Shown here: positions 51,561-61,495 of the stretch, one piece after another
Position numbering within the stretch: the first letter of the stretch is position 1
Layout: the number at the start of each line of letters is the position of its first letter
Assembly: GCA_020635395.1 (NCBI GenBank)
Contig: JACJZV010000005.1
Coordinates: 124,001 to 188,000 of the forward strand
DNA from: Flavobacteriales bacterium
GTDB taxonomy: Bacteria; Bacteroidota; Bacteroidia; NS11-12g; UBA9320
Length of the DNA: 64,000 nt
Direction: 5' to 3'
The notes under the pieces: model-generated
What the model was told of the DNA's origin: nothing
Seen by the model: the letters and a program-made list of their open reading frames with translations, nothing else
The model's database searches: none
Translations under genes and position numbers: made by a program

Positions 51561-53051
51561 ATGCTAAAACAATCGTTAAGTCAGAAACTACTTCAAAAAC
51601 TGTCTCCTCAGCAGATTCAGTTCATTAAGTTGTTGGAACTAAATACCTTGAATTTTGAGCAAAAAGTAGAAGAAGAACTTATTGAAAACCCTGCATTGGA
51701 AACCGGAAAGGATGAGACAGACACCGGAAATTATGAAGAAGAATACGACTACTCAAGCAGCAATGACAGCGGTGATGATGACAATTTTGACTACGAAAGC
51801 TCATCAAAAGACGAAATTGACATTTCGGATTATTTGACTGACGATGAAGGTGGAATTCAACTAAACGACCAATACAACAACAATAATGACGATGATGACA
51901 GGGAATTCACCCCAATCAATTCATCTATTTCCTTTCGAGAAAGACTTTTTGAGCAAGTTAGCCCAAATTTAAAAGACGAGCACGAGCATATTTTGGCCGA
52001 CCAAATCATTGGCACGATAGAAGATGACGGATATTTGAGAAGGCCATTGAGAAGCATTGCCAACGACCTACTTTTTTCATCAAATATCAGAGCCACAGAA
52101 AAAGAGCTTGAAAATGTTTTGGCAAAAATTCAGGATTTAGAGCCGCCTGGCATTGGTGCCAGAAGTTTGCAAGAGTGTTTGTTGCTCCAAATTCAATTTA
52201 AAGCCAAAACCAAAAATACCGCCATAACGAAATTGGCATACGAAATCATTGAAAAACACATGGAAGATTTTTCGAAAAAGCACTATAGCAAGCTCATTAA
52301 AAAGCTTGATATTGAAGAAGATTTTTTGAAAGAAGCCATTTCTTTTATTGCCAAACTAAACCCCAAACCAGCCGCCAGCGGCGACAGCAGCTCACAAACC
52401 GACTATATAATTCCGGATTTTATAGTAAAAGAAAGATACGGCGAACTTGAGGTAGAATTAAACAACAGAAACACCCCTACGCTCAAGGTTTCTGCTGATT
52501 TTATGGAAACCCTAAAAGGATATGAAAAAGCCAAAAAGCCTGATAAAAACATGAAAGATGCCGTGCAGTTTATAAAGCAAAAACTTGATGGAGCCAAATG
52601 GTTTGTTGATGCCGTTAAGCAACGACAAAACACCCTTTTGATAACCATGAACGCCATTGTTGAATTGCAAAAAGAATATTTTTTGAGCGGTGATGAAACC
52701 AAGCTGAGACCCATGATTTTAAAAGATATTGCAGAAAGGGTACATTTGGATATTTCAACCATATCGCGGGTGGCCAGCAGCAAATATGTTGAAACCGATT
52801 TTGGCATTTTTCTTTTAAAACATTTTTTCTCAGAAGGCATTACAACGGCCAGTGGAGAAGAGGTTTCTAATAAAGAGGTGAAGAAAATACTTAGCGATGC
52901 CATTGGTGCCGAAAACAAGAGCTCGCCACTGACCGATGGAAGACTACAGGAATTACTCAAAGAAAAAGGCTATGACATAGCCCGCCGCACGGTGGCCAAA
53001 TATCGCGAGCAACTAAATATTCCGGTGGCACGATTAAGAAAAGAGCTTTAG
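51561..53051 (+). CDS. rpoN: RNA polymerase sigma-54 factor
   Basis: 496 residues. Region I is Gln/Leu-rich (LSQKLLQKLSPQQIQFIKLL), followed by an acidic region II (about residues 45-115), the core-binding and helix-turn-helix regions (DISTISRVASSKYVETDFGI), and the C-terminal RpoN box ARRTVAKYREQLNIPVARLR, which reads the -24 promoter element. It directs transcription of genes that need enhancer-binding activators. It is followed by a membrane protein gene whose GTG overlaps the rpoN stop by one base. TAATTTTG at 51501-51508 may be its promoter element. Confidence 0.95.
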   Translation: MLKQSLSQKLLQKLSPQQIQFIKLLELNTLNFEQKVEEELIENPALETGKDETDTGNYEEEYDYSSSNDSGDDDNFDYESSSKDEIDISDYLTDDEGGIQLNDQYNNNNDDDDREFTPINSSISFRERLFEQVSPNLKDEHEHILADQIIGTIEDDGYLRRPLRSIANDLLFSSNIRATEKELENVLAKIQDLEPPGIGARSLQECLLLQIQFKAKTKNTAITKLAYEIIEKHMEDFSKKHYSKLIKKLDIEEDFLKEAISFIAKLNPKPAASGDSSSQTDYIIPDFIVKERYGELEVELNNRNTPTLKVSADFMETLKGYEKAKKPDKNMKDAVQFIKQKLDGAKWFVDAVKQRQNTLLITMNAIVELQKEYFLSGDETKLRPMILKDIAERVHLDISTISRVASSKYVETDFGIFLLKHFFSEGITTASGEEVSNKEVKKILSDAIGAENKSSPLTDGRLQELLKEKGYDIARRTVAKYREQLNIPVARLRKEL

Positions 53052-53680
53052 TGAGTCTTAAAACCGCAAAAATTATCAGCATTATTGGGCATCCTGTGTT
53101 TATACCAATTTATGCCTTGATAGTCATTTTTAAATTTCATCCGGTTTTAGGAAGCCGCGTTTACGGCACATCTCAGTTCAACATTATTATCGTTTTCAGT
53201 GGTTTTTTATCACTCATTCCTCTTTTTGCCACCATGATGCTTTTGGGTAAAGCCACCTTAAAACAATTGGCAGAAATTAATCAAACCGAACGAATTAAAG
53301 CCTCCTTTGTAATGTCGGTGGTTTACATACTGGCCTACTTCTATTTGCGGCAACAAAACTTTTTAATTGAGGGAATAATAGAAGTTTTAATTTTTGCCCT
53401 CTGCATCGGCTCGTGTGTTTTAGGTGTAATGAGCTATTTCAAAAAAATCAGTTTTCATGCATTTGGCTGGGCTGGTTTGCTCACCTTAATGATTGTTTTA
53501 GGTCGCTCGCAAGAATCTTTCTTTTTGTTTTGGGTATTGGCCATACTATTTGTTTCGGCCATCGTTATAACGTCGAGATTGGTGCTAAATGCACACACAC
53601 ATTCAGAGGTATATCTCGGTTTTTTTGTAGGATTAATTAGCAATATTGCTGTTTATTTGCTGTTCAATGGAAAACTATAA
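53051..53680 (+). CDS. PAP2-like membrane protein
   Basis: 209 residues, about six membrane helices. It starts at a GTG overlapping the rpoN stop codon by one base, so translation is coupled. The segment SRLVLNAHTHSEVYLGFFVG resembles the third PAP2 phosphatase motif (S-R-x5-H-x3-D), but with Glu-Val in place of the Asp region, and the first PAP2 motif is not evident. It may be an inactive relative. This gene commonly follows rpoN in Bacteroidota, as far as I recall. Function unknown. Confidence 0.65.
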   Translation: MSLKTAKIISIIGHPVFIPIYALIVIFKFHPVLGSRVYGTSQFNIIIVFSGFLSLIPLFATMMLLGKATLKQLAEINQTERIKASFVMSVVYILAYFYLRQQNFLIEGIIEVLIFALCIGSCVLGVMSYFKKISFHAFGWAGLLTLMIVLGRSQESFFLFWVLAILFVSAIVITSRLVLNAHTHSEVYLGFFVGLISNIAVYLLFNGKL

Positions 53681-54452
53681 TTGTATAAAATATGAGTTAA
53701 ATGGAGGCGTTGCCACCATAACCCTTAATAGACCTGATGTTTTTAACGCTTTTAACGATGAGCAAAGCTACGAACTACAAGATGCGTTGAAACAGGCCAA
53801 ACGTGATGATAATGTGCGGGTGGTTGTTTTTACTGGAGCGGGTAAAGCGTTTTGCTCTGGTCAAGATTTAAAGGCAATTGCAGGTGCAAAAAACCGCTCG
53901 CTTCGCGATTCATTGGATAAACGGTACAACCCCATCATTAAAGCCATGCGAGATTTGCCAAAGCCAATTATCGGAAAAATAAATGGGGTGGCAGCCGGAG
54001 CTGGTTGTTCTTTAGCCTTGGCCTGCGACTATGTTGTAGCCTCAGAATTTGCCAGTTTTATTGAGGTTTTCATCAACGTAGGTTTGGTGTTAGATTCTGG
54101 TTCGAGCTATTTTTTGCCTCGCTTGGTGGGCAGTGCCAGGGCCTTCGAAATGTCCACAATGGGTACAAAAGTAAAAGCAGAACAAGCCCTTGAATGGGGA
54201 ATAGTAAACAAAGTTGTGCCAGCTGAAGAACTCGACCAAACGGTGAATGAAATAGCGGCCTACTACGAAACCGCCCCCACCAAAGCCATTGCTTTAATGA
54301 AAAAAATGTTGAACAAATCATTTCATTCTGATTTGGACACCATGTTAGAATACGAAGCTCAGTGTCAAGACATTGCCGGAAGAAGCGACGACTACAAAGA
54401 AGGAGTATCAGCATTTAACGAAAAAAGAAAACCTTCGTTTAAAGGAAGGTAA
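53667..54452 (+). CDS. enoyl-CoA hydratase/isomerase family protein (PaaG-like)
   Basis: 261 residues from the ATG at 53667; an upstream in-frame start at 53646 is inside the preceding gene and adds seven unlikely residues. The crotonase fold is clear: VATITLNRPDVFNAF, FCSGQDLKAIAGAKN (oxyanion hole), GKINGVAAGAGCSLALACDY and GLVLDSGSSYFLPRLVG. The Asp in VLDSG in place of the hydratase Glu fits the isomerase PaaG group acting on ring-epoxidised phenylacetyl-CoA, but no paa genes are nearby. Its start overlaps the PAP2-like gene by 14 bp. Confidence 0.83.
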   Translation: MENYNCIKYELNGGVATITLNRPDVFNAFNDEQSYELQDALKQAKRDDNVRVVVFTGAGKAFCSGQDLKAIAGAKNRSLRDSLDKRYNPIIKAMRDLPKPIIGKINGVAAGAGCSLALACDYVVASEFASFIEVFINVGLVLDSGSSYFLPRLVGSARAFEMSTMGTKVKAEQALEWGIVNKVVPAEELDQTVNEIAAYYETAPTKAIALMKKMLNKSFHSDLDTMLEYEAQCQDIAGRSDDYKEGVSAFNEKRKPSFKGR

Positions 54453-54482
54453 TCATTTTTTGATTTTATTTGTTCTCTTTTT

Positions 54483-55814
54483 ATGAAAAACATCTTTACG
54501 ATTGCCCTCTGCATTTGGTTTGCCCATCAAAGTTTTGCTCAATATATCGAACCATGCGGCCAAGTGGAATATGAAAACTATCTTGAAAAGCAGTTTCCTG
54601 GATTTAAAACCATTGCCGAAGAATCATATAAAAGTGCAATTGAAAATACAAAAACCAAAAGTCATTCAAAAGCCGACCCCATTGACACTGTTTATCATAT
54701 ACAAGTAGTTTTTCATGTGGTCTATAATACCAACGCTCAAAACATTCACGACTCTCTTATTATCAATCAATTGAGAGTTTTAAATGAATGTTATAACCGC
54801 GAAAATGCAGACACGATTAATACTCGGGAACTTTTTAAACCAATTGCCGGAAACGCACGCATCCGATTTCATTTGGCCACTATGGATCCCAACGGAAACC
54901 CGACAAATGGCATTACCCGAACTCAAACCTCCAGACAAACCTTTTATTCATCCATCAGTACAGACGTTAGAGACTATGTAAAATCTAATTTGAATGGTGG
55001 CATTGACCCATGGAATACCAAAAAATATTTGAATATTTGGATTTGTAATCTAAACACATCGTCAGGTTCGCAAGCCTTGCTCGGATTTGCCTACCCACCC
55101 GTAAATACTAAGTTATGGCCTTCGAGCTACAACAAACCCGACAATTTGCAAGGTGTGGTTATCCATTATGAGGTGATAGGCGAAAACAATCCGGCAAACC
55201 TTGACAGGAATAAATACAACAACGAAAAAACGGCAGTACACGAAGTTGGGCATTATTTAGGTCTTCGTCATATTTGGGGCGATGCCCCGTTTGCCTCCCA
55301 AGGATGTAGCTATGACGACTATATAGACGACACACCAAACAGCAAGCAAGCCTCATCAGGGTGTTCTAAATTTGCCAATTCTTGCAATGATATTCAAAAT
55401 GACAGACCAGACATGGTGGAAAACTATATGGATTACTCATCAGCCAACTGCACAAACCTGTTTACAGAGCGTCAAATAAATGTGATGCGGTATCACTTGG
55501 TAAACTACCGAAGCGAACTTGCCAAGACCGAATACATTTTTCCCGAGCAGCCAATTTCTTCTAATCATTTTGCTGCCTTATACCCCAACCCATTTGAAAA
55601 TGAACTTAGTTTTAGCACCGATTCTATCGAAAATAGTGCGTTTACCATGGAGTTGTATGACATGTTGGGTAGAAAAGTATATGAGCAATCAAAAACAAAA
55701 ACAGACTATATCATTTATTTTGATTTGACCTTCTTGAGTGCCGGCACATACCTTTTGTTTCTTAAAAACGAAGGAGTTGACCTAAAAAAAGAACTGGTTG
55801 TAAAAGCAATTTAA
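54483..55814 (+). CDS. secreted M43-family zinc metalloprotease with T9SS sorting domain
   Basis: 443 residues. Signal peptide to about residue 19 (IWFAHQSFAQ). The catalytic domain has HEVGHYLGLRHIWGD (zinc HExxHxxGxxH) and the Met-turn in MVENYMDYSSANC, as in pappalysin/cytophagalysin M43 peptidases. The C-terminal about 80 residues are a T9SS sorting domain (LYPNPFENELSF ... TYLLFLKNEGVDLKKELVVK). It is therefore exported through the outer membrane and likely attached to the surface or released. Single gene with its own short leader. Confidence 0.93.
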   Translation: MKNIFTIALCIWFAHQSFAQYIEPCGQVEYENYLEKQFPGFKTIAEESYKSAIENTKTKSHSKADPIDTVYHIQVVFHVVYNTNAQNIHDSLIINQLRVLNECYNRENADTINTRELFKPIAGNARIRFHLATMDPNGNPTNGITRTQTSRQTFYSSISTDVRDYVKSNLNGGIDPWNTKKYLNIWICNLNTSSGSQALLGFAYPPVNTKLWPSSYNKPDNLQGVVIHYEVIGENNPANLDRNKYNNEKTAVHEVGHYLGLRHIWGDAPFASQGCSYDDYIDDTPNSKQASSGCSKFANSCNDIQNDRPDMVENYMDYSSANCTNLFTERQINVMRYHLVNYRSELAKTEYIFPEQPISSNHFAALYPNPFENELSFSTDSIENSAFTMELYDMLGRKVYEQSKTKTDYIIYFDLTFLSAGTYLLFLKNEGVDLKKELVVKAI

Positions 55815-55877
55815 GAATCCGGTAGTCTTGTCGGTTGTTTTCAGCTAACTTCGCAGCCCAAATTTATTGACATTTGC

Positions 55878-57602
55878 ATGGCTTCAGAAAACAAAATTAA
55901 ATACCACGTATCTTTTGAAAACGCTAAAAACCACTATGCCAATATATCGATAAAAATGGCCTGCAATAAGGGGCAAAACATTACGGTAAAAATGCCGGTT
56001 TGGACACCAGGTTCATACAAAATCCGCGAATTTTCTCAACATGTTGACAAAGCAGTTTCTATTGTTGACGAACAACGCACAAAGCCAAAACGCATCGACA
56101 AAAATACTTGGCAGATAAAAGCGGAAACAGACGAGGTATTTTTTCACTACCAGTTATATGCTGCAGAAATTGCAGCTCGTGTTAGCTATGTTGACCAATT
56201 TATGGCTTTTTTGCATGGTGCCAGTGCTTTTGTTTATTTCGAAGGATTTGAAAACCTACCAATAGAAATAAGTTTTGACATGCCATTTAGTTGGGAAAAT
56301 ATTGAAATGGCTTTGCCCAAAAAAGAACCAAATGGCACCACTTTTTTATGCGAAAATTACGATTTGCTGGTTGATAGCCCAGTGGCCTTGGGCAATTTTG
56401 ATATTTCTGAGTTTGACACCTTTGGCGTGCCACACAAAATTGTGATGATTGGAGAGGGAAATTACAATCTTGAAACCGTTACCAACGATATTAAAAAGAT
56501 TTGTGATACTGAAACCGCCATGTTTGGCGGTAAACATCCGTCAGAAAGGTATATTCATTTTATTCAAAACATCGACAACGGCGGCGGAGGATTGGAACAT
56601 CTGAACTGTCAAACGAGCCAAATAACCCGTTGGGCATATAGCAACCCTGATAAATATCGAACCTTTTTGGCACTGGTTTCGCACGAATATTTCCATTTAT
56701 GGAATGTAAAACGAATACGTCCAATAGAACTCGGCCCGTTTGACTATGGCCGAGAAAACTACACCGAAATGCTTTGGATTGTTGAAGGGGTTACCTCTTA
56801 TTTCGACGATTTATTTTTGATTAGAAGCGGATTTCATACCACAGAAACCTATTTCGCCGCATTGGCCAGCAATATAAACCGATTAGAAAGTCAGGCTGGC
56901 AGAAATGTAATGACCCTCAATGAAAGCAGCAAACTGGCCTGGATAAAAGCCTATTTGCCCAACGAAAATAGCAACAACACGAGCATTAGCTACTACAACA
57001 AAGGCATGTTGGTGGCATGGTTTCTTGATTTTGAAATTATGAAAAACACCAATGGTCGAAAACGCCTCGACCATGTAATGCAAACCTTGATGAACGAATT
57101 TTATGAAAAACAAAACCGCGGATTTACATTCGACGAGTTCAAAAATGTAGTAAACCAAATTGGCGAAAATGATTACACTTCCTTTTTCAATCGATTTGTG
57201 TTTGAAACAGGGAGTTTTCCGTATGCCGAATATCTTTCTTTGGCCGGTGTGCAATTAAAAAACATAACAGAAAACAAACCGGAATTTGGCACCACATCAA
57301 GCTCTGAAAACGGAAAAATCATTATCAAAACCGTAAAAACCAACTCAGCAGCAGCCAATGCCGGAATTTGTGCAAACGATGAAATTATTGCCATTAATAA
57401 TTGGAGAGCATCAGGCAGTTTGCAAGAAATAATAGACCGATACCGAATTGGCAGCACTATAAATGTGTTGATAAACCGCGATGGAAAATTGCACCACTTG
57501 GAAGCAACTCTATTAGAAAATGCGGATATGAAATACGCCATCTCCATCAACGAGCAGGCAACCAACGAACAAAAGCATTTCTTAAAAAACTGGTTGAGTT
57601 AA
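55878..57602 (+). CDS. M61-family glycyl aminopeptidase-like protein with PDZ domain
   Basis: 574 residues. N-terminal beta domain (KYHVSFENAKNHYANISIKM, VKMPVWTPGSYKIREFSQHV) followed by a thermolysin-like catalytic domain with HEYFHLWNVKRIRP (HExxH) and the downstream Glu in LWIVEGVTSYFDD. A C-terminal PDZ domain (NAGICANDEIIAINNWRASG) follows. There is no obvious signal peptide at this start (MASENKIKYHVSF), so it may be cytoplasmic or miss an upstream start; TAACTTCG lies about 30 bp before the ATG as a promoter-like element. M61 enzymes release N-terminal Gly or Ala residues. Confidence 0.9.
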   Translation: MASENKIKYHVSFENAKNHYANISIKMACNKGQNITVKMPVWTPGSYKIREFSQHVDKAVSIVDEQRTKPKRIDKNTWQIKAETDEVFFHYQLYAAEIAARVSYVDQFMAFLHGASAFVYFEGFENLPIEISFDMPFSWENIEMALPKKEPNGTTFLCENYDLLVDSPVALGNFDISEFDTFGVPHKIVMIGEGNYNLETVTNDIKKICDTETAMFGGKHPSERYIHFIQNIDNGGGGLEHLNCQTSQITRWAYSNPDKYRTFLALVSHEYFHLWNVKRIRPIELGPFDYGRENYTEMLWIVEGVTSYFDDLFLIRSGFHTTETYFAALASNINRLESQAGRNVMTLNESSKLAWIKAYLPNENSNNTSISYYNKGMLVAWFLDFEIMKNTNGRKRLDHVMQTLMNEFYEKQNRGFTFDEFKNVVNQIGENDYTSFFNRFVFETGSFPYAEYLSLAGVQLKNITENKPEFGTTSSSENGKIIIKTVKTNSAAANAGICANDEIIAINNWRASGSLQEIIDRYRIGSTINVLINRDGKLHHLEATLLENADMKYAISINEQATNEQKHFLKNWLS

Positions 57603-57645
57603 TTCTGGCAAAATAGCTCCAATTGCCATCGACACTTAAAAAATC

Positions 57646-57653
57646 TATCTTTG
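57646..57653 (+). promoter_or_regulatory. -7 promoter element of mtaB (TATCTTTG)
   Basis: TATCTTTG fits TAnnTTTG with a TTG -33 element 20 bp upstream. It ends 4 bp before the GTG start, so transcription would begin at or next to the start codon, giving a leaderless mRNA. Confidence 0.6.
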
Positions 57654-57657
57654 CGGC

Positions 57658-58956
57658 GTGTCAAGCATTGCATTTTATACACTGGGTTGTAAACTCAATT
57701 TTTCCGAAACCTCCACCATTGGCCGACAGGCCAAAGAACAGGGTTTTGATGTTGTTGAATTCGACCAAAGTGCCGACATTTACGTAATAAACACCTGTTC
57801 GGTAACCGAAAATGCCGACAAAAAATGCAAAAAAGTAGTGCGTGATGCCAAAAAGCAAAACCCCGATTCTTCCGTAATTGTTATAGGTTGTTATGCCCAA
57901 CTGAAACCTCAAGAAATAATTGATATTGAAGGAGTTGATATGGTGTTGGGTGCAGCCGAAAAGTTCAATTTAATCGAACATTTAAACAAGCTAAAAGACG
58001 AACGAAAAGTGGTTTACAATGCCAACATAAAAGAAACGAATGTGTTTGTACCCGGCTTTTCGGTGGGCGACAGAACCCGAAGTTTCCTCAAAGTGCAGGA
58101 CGGCTGCGATTATTTCTGTTCGTTTTGCACCATTCCGCTGGCACGGGGCAAAAGCCGCAGCAACACAGTAGCCGAAACCATTAAAGTAGCCAATCAGGTG
58201 GCCGCCACAGATATTAAAGAAGTGGTTCTAACTGGCGTAAACATTGGTGATTTTGGCGTGGACACCGACGAGACATTCTTTGATTTGGTGTTGGAGCTTG
58301 ACAAAGTAGCAGGCATAGAACGTTTCAGAATAAGCAGCATTGAACCCAATTTGTTAGAAAATCGGATTATTGAATTTGTGGCCAACTCCCGAAGATTTGT
58401 ACCTCATTTTCATGTACCATTGCAAAGCGGCAGCAACGAAATTTTGCATAAAATGCGACGAAAATATGAACGAGAATTGTATGCCGACCGCGTTGCCACC
58501 ATCAAAAAATTATTGCCCCACGCGTGTATAGGAGTGGATGTAATTGTTGGTTTTCCTGGGGAGTCGGACGAACATTTTCTCGAAACATATAACTTCCTCA
58601 AAGATTTAGATGTTAGCTATTTGCACGTTTTTCCTTATTCGGAACGAGCGAATACTACTGCCAAAAAATTACCGGAAAAAGTAAACCCAAAAACCAAAAA
58701 CGAACGTGCCGACATGCTGCGAATATTGAGCGATAAAAAGCGGATGGCCTTTTACAACCAACATTTGGGCAGCCACCGAACTGTGCTTTTTGAAGCCGAA
58801 GAAAAAGGCGATTTTATGTATGGCTTTACCGACAACTACGTAAAAGTAAAAGCGGCCTATGACCAAAATTTAGTCAACCAATTGGTAGATGTTGAACTAC
58901 AAAACATCGACAACGACGGCGTGGTTTCGTGCGTATTGGTGAGTGAGTTGGTGTGA
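57658..58956 (+). CDS. mtaB: tRNA t6A37 methylthiotransferase MtaB
   Basis: 432 residues from a GTG at 57658; no upstream start exists because the -7 element sits immediately before. The N-terminal UPF0004 domain has FYTLGCKLNFSETS and CSVTENADKKCKK cluster-binding Cys. The radical SAM motif is GCDYFCSFCTIPLARG (C-x3-C-x2-C). A C-terminal TRAM domain follows. It adds a methylthio group to N6-threonylcarbamoyladenosine at position 37 of tRNA (ms2t6A), using two [4Fe-4S] clusters and SAM. Confidence 0.93.
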   Translation: MSSIAFYTLGCKLNFSETSTIGRQAKEQGFDVVEFDQSADIYVINTCSVTENADKKCKKVVRDAKKQNPDSSVIVIGCYAQLKPQEIIDIEGVDMVLGAAEKFNLIEHLNKLKDERKVVYNANIKETNVFVPGFSVGDRTRSFLKVQDGCDYFCSFCTIPLARGKSRSNTVAETIKVANQVAATDIKEVVLTGVNIGDFGVDTDETFFDLVLELDKVAGIERFRISSIEPNLLENRIIEFVANSRRFVPHFHVPLQSGSNEILHKMRRKYERELYADRVATIKKLLPHACIGVDVIVGFPGESDEHFLETYNFLKDLDVSYLHVFPYSERANTTAKKLPEKVNPKTKNERADMLRILSDKKRMAFYNQHLGSHRTVLFEAEEKGDFMYGFTDNYVKVKAAYDQNLVNQLVDVELQNIDNDGVVSCVLVSELV

Positions 58957-58962
58957 GATATA

Positions 58963-58992
58963 GACCTTCCAGGTTTAAAAACCTATAAGGTC
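58963..58992. terminator. palindromic repeat, likely terminator after mtaB
   Basis: GACCTT..AGGTTT pairs with AAACCT..AAGGTC with a 2-nt loop and a small internal mismatch. The same type of palindrome is dispersed in many Bacteroidota genomes. It could end transcription from either direction, though a T-run is short. Confidence 0.55.
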
Positions 58993-59054
58993 TGGTCGTG
59001 GTTATTAAACCAAACAATTTGTAGTTTAGCCATCAATTTTTAATTGAGATAAAT

Positions 59055-59414
59055 ATGACCCCGTCCACAGAGCATAACGAACGTATTGCCAAAATGACTT
59101 TTGCCTCGGTATATCCACATTATGTGACAAAAGCGGAGAAAAAAGGCAGAACAAAAGAAGAACTGCATCAAGTCATTGAATGGCTTACAGGATTTAACGA
59201 ACAGAAAGTGCAAGAATTGATAGCCGAAAAAGTCACTTTTGAAATCTTTTTTGCACAGGCAAATCTCAATCCCAATGCTGAACTGATAACCGGAATGATT
59301 TGTGGCTATCGAATTGAAGAAATTGAGAACCCTTTGACCAAACAAGTTCGATACTTAGACAAATTGGTAGATGAGCTTGCCAAAGGACGAAAAATGGAAA
59401 AGATTTTAAGATAA
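59055..59414 (+). CDS. DUF2200 family protein
   Basis: 119 residues, cytoplasmic. Motifs RIAKMTFASVYPHYVTKAEK, GRTKEELHQVIEWLTGF and GMICGYRIEEIENPLTKQVR match DUF2200 proteins throughout. Function unknown. Small single-domain protein, followed 18 bp later by the TSUP permease gene, so possibly co-transcribed. Confidence 0.85.
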   Translation: MTPSTEHNERIAKMTFASVYPHYVTKAEKKGRTKEELHQVIEWLTGFNEQKVQELIAEKVTFEIFFAQANLNPNAELITGMICGYRIEEIENPLTKQVRYLDKLVDELAKGRKMEKILR

Positions 59415-59432
59415 ATTTTCAGGAATAAACAC

Positions 59433-60164
59433 ATGAAAGAAATCAGTCTTCTCTTTCTATTGCTGGCATTGTTAGCCGAAATTATTGGCACCATCGGAGG
59501 CTTCGGTTCTTCGGTGTTTTTTGTGCCAATCGGTAATTTTTATTTCGATTTTCATTCGGTTTTAGGCTTAACAGCTCTTTTTCACCTTTCGAGCAATTTC
59601 AGTAAAATTGTTCTTTTTAAACAAGGTTTAAACCGCAAACTGCTCGCCACCATTGGCATTCCGTCTATTGTATTTGTTATTATTGGCGGTGTATTGACCA
59701 AATATATTGAGAACACCTATTTAGAAATAATTTTGGGCATTTTTTTAACCTCATTTAGTCTGTTTTTTCTATTAAAAAGCTCCACCATTATCAAACCCAG
59801 TACAAAAAATGCCATCACCGGAGGCATATTTTCAGGCTTGTCTGCCGGATTGTTGGGCACAGGTGGTGCCATTAGAGGGTTGACCATGGCTGCTTTTAAT
59901 TTGGAAAAAAGTGTCTTTATTGCCACATCCGCATTTATTGATTTTATGATTGATTCGGCACGAACCATTGTCTATTTCAAAAACGGATACATCCACTCGC
60001 ATGATTTAAAATATGTTCCATTTCTACTGATAATTGGGGTGGTAGGTACTTTTTTTGGCAAAAAAATACTGACCTACATTCCTGAGTCAAAATTCCGAAA
60101 CCTATCTCTTTTTCTTATTTTAGCAATTGGCCTTGTTACTATTTTGAAACAAATAGTGGGCTAA
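59433..60164 (+). CDS. TSUP-family sulfite exporter-like permease (TauE/SafE)
   Basis: 243 residues with about seven to eight transmembrane helices. The repeated TauE/SafE motifs are visible: EIIGTIGGFGSSVFFVPIG in the first half and SGLSAGLLGTGGAIRGLTM in the second. Members export sulfite, sulfonates or related anions. The exact substrate is not deducible here. Full length for the family. Confidence 0.85.
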   Translation: MKEISLLFLLLALLAEIIGTIGGFGSSVFFVPIGNFYFDFHSVLGLTALFHLSSNFSKIVLFKQGLNRKLLATIGIPSIVFVIIGGVLTKYIENTYLEIILGIFLTSFSLFFLLKSSTIIKPSTKNAITGGIFSGLSAGLLGTGGAIRGLTMAAFNLEKSVFIATSAFIDFMIDSARTIVYFKNGYIHSHDLKYVPFLLIIGVVGTFFGKKILTYIPESKFRNLSLFLILAIGLVTILKQIVG

Positions 60165-60271
60165 GGCCATCAGCATTTGGCATATTAATTCTTTGCTTTT
60201 CAAAAACATTTCCCAACCAAAAACCGCATATTCCAACAATTATTTCGGTACTTCGCAGTCAATAAAAAAGT

Positions 60272-61468
60272 ATGTATCCAAATTTTTATTTTTTCTTTAA
60301 AGACCTCTTTGGCATCGAGATTTGGGGATTGTCGGTGGTAAACATGTTTGGTTTTTTTGTGGCCATGTCGTTTTTGGCAGCCTTGCATTTTATGACCGTT
60401 GAGCTAAAACGCAAAGAAAAAGAAGGCCTGATTACAGGAAAAAAAGAGATTAAAACCTTTGGCAAACTTCCATCAATTACCGAATATGTCAGCAATGCGG
60501 CTTTGGCTTTTATTTTCGGTTATAAATTCATTTTTTTGATTACCAATGCCCAAACCCTCTCGCCTGATATACAAAGTCATCTATTTACCAGCGAGGGAAG
60601 CATGATTTGGGGTTTGGCTCTTGCTGCACTTTCGGTAGGTTTGAAATACCTCGAGGCACAAAAAATAAAAAAACAATACCCCCAACCCGTTCAGAAAGAG
60701 ACCATTATACACCCATACCAGCACATGGGTACTCTGACTCTTTTGGCTGCTGCCGTTGGGTTGCCTGGTGCCAAATTGTTCGACAGCATGGAGCGGTGGA
60801 GTGATTTTATCAAAAATCCGATTCAAGATTTTTTAAACCCATTTAGCGGCCTCACGTTTTATGGCGGTTTGATATGTGGCGGGGCAGCCGTGCTATGGTA
60901 TGCACACAAAAAAGGCATTCATTGGCGGCACATGCTCGATGTGGGTGGCCCAGCCATGATGATGGCTTATGCCGTGGGCAGAATTGGTTGCCACATGTCA
61001 GGCGATGGCGATTGGGGCATTATCAACAACCGCCCAAACCCCGGTTTTTTGCCCGATTGGTTGTGGGCATACACCTATCCAAACAACGTGGCCAACACCA
61101 CCGACCCAATAGACAAAGTGCCTTATCTTGGCGATGGAATTCCTGTGTTGGAGTTTCCTGTTTGGCCAACTCCCATATACGAAACCATCATTGGTTTGGC
61201 CTTCTTTGGCATACTTTGGTATTATCGAAAACGCATAAAAACACCCGGAATATTGTTTAGCCTATATTTGTTTTTGACAGGTTTTGAGCGTTTTTGGATA
61301 GAAAAAATTCGCACCAACGTTGATTTGGATATTCTCAGAATGAAGATAACCCAAGCCACCCTTATCTCGGTTGCTCTGATGATTTCGGCTGTTGGTTTGT
61401 ATTTCTGGTTTTCAAAAAACAAAACGATAAAAGAGGCCGAGCTGCCTATTATAGAGTCCGAAAGCTGA
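60272..61468 (+). CDS. lgt: prolipoprotein diacylglyceryl transferase
   Basis: 398 residues, longer than the usual E. coli Lgt (291) because of N-terminal and central loop extensions. The signature region AYAVGRIGCHMSGDGDWGII corresponds to the Lgt motif G-R-x-G-N-x-x-N-x-E, with Cys-His and Gly-Asp in place of Asn-Phe and Asn-Gly-Glu, as in some Bacteroidota. WPTPIYETIIGL and FERFWIEKIRTN are the further family motifs. It transfers diacylglycerol from phosphatidylglycerol to the lipobox Cys of prolipoproteins such as the many in this window. Confidence 0.88.
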   Translation: MYPNFYFFFKDLFGIEIWGLSVVNMFGFFVAMSFLAALHFMTVELKRKEKEGLITGKKEIKTFGKLPSITEYVSNAALAFIFGYKFIFLITNAQTLSPDIQSHLFTSEGSMIWGLALAALSVGLKYLEAQKIKKQYPQPVQKETIIHPYQHMGTLTLLAAAVGLPGAKLFDSMERWSDFIKNPIQDFLNPFSGLTFYGGLICGGAAVLWYAHKKGIHWRHMLDVGGPAMMMAYAVGRIGCHMSGDGDWGIINNRPNPGFLPDWLWAYTYPNNVANTTDPIDKVPYLGDGIPVLEFPVWPTPIYETIIGLAFFGILWYYRKRIKTPGILFSLYLFLTGFERFWIEKIRTNVDLDILRMKITQATLISVALMISAVGLYFWFSKNKTIKEAELPIIESES

Positions 61469-61495
61469 TTTACCGAATAAAATATTAAGTTTTTA

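Noticed and set aside
58957..59054. tRNA or small RNA gene after mtaB
   Set aside because: The palindrome folds to a single hairpin and lacks cloverleaf arms.
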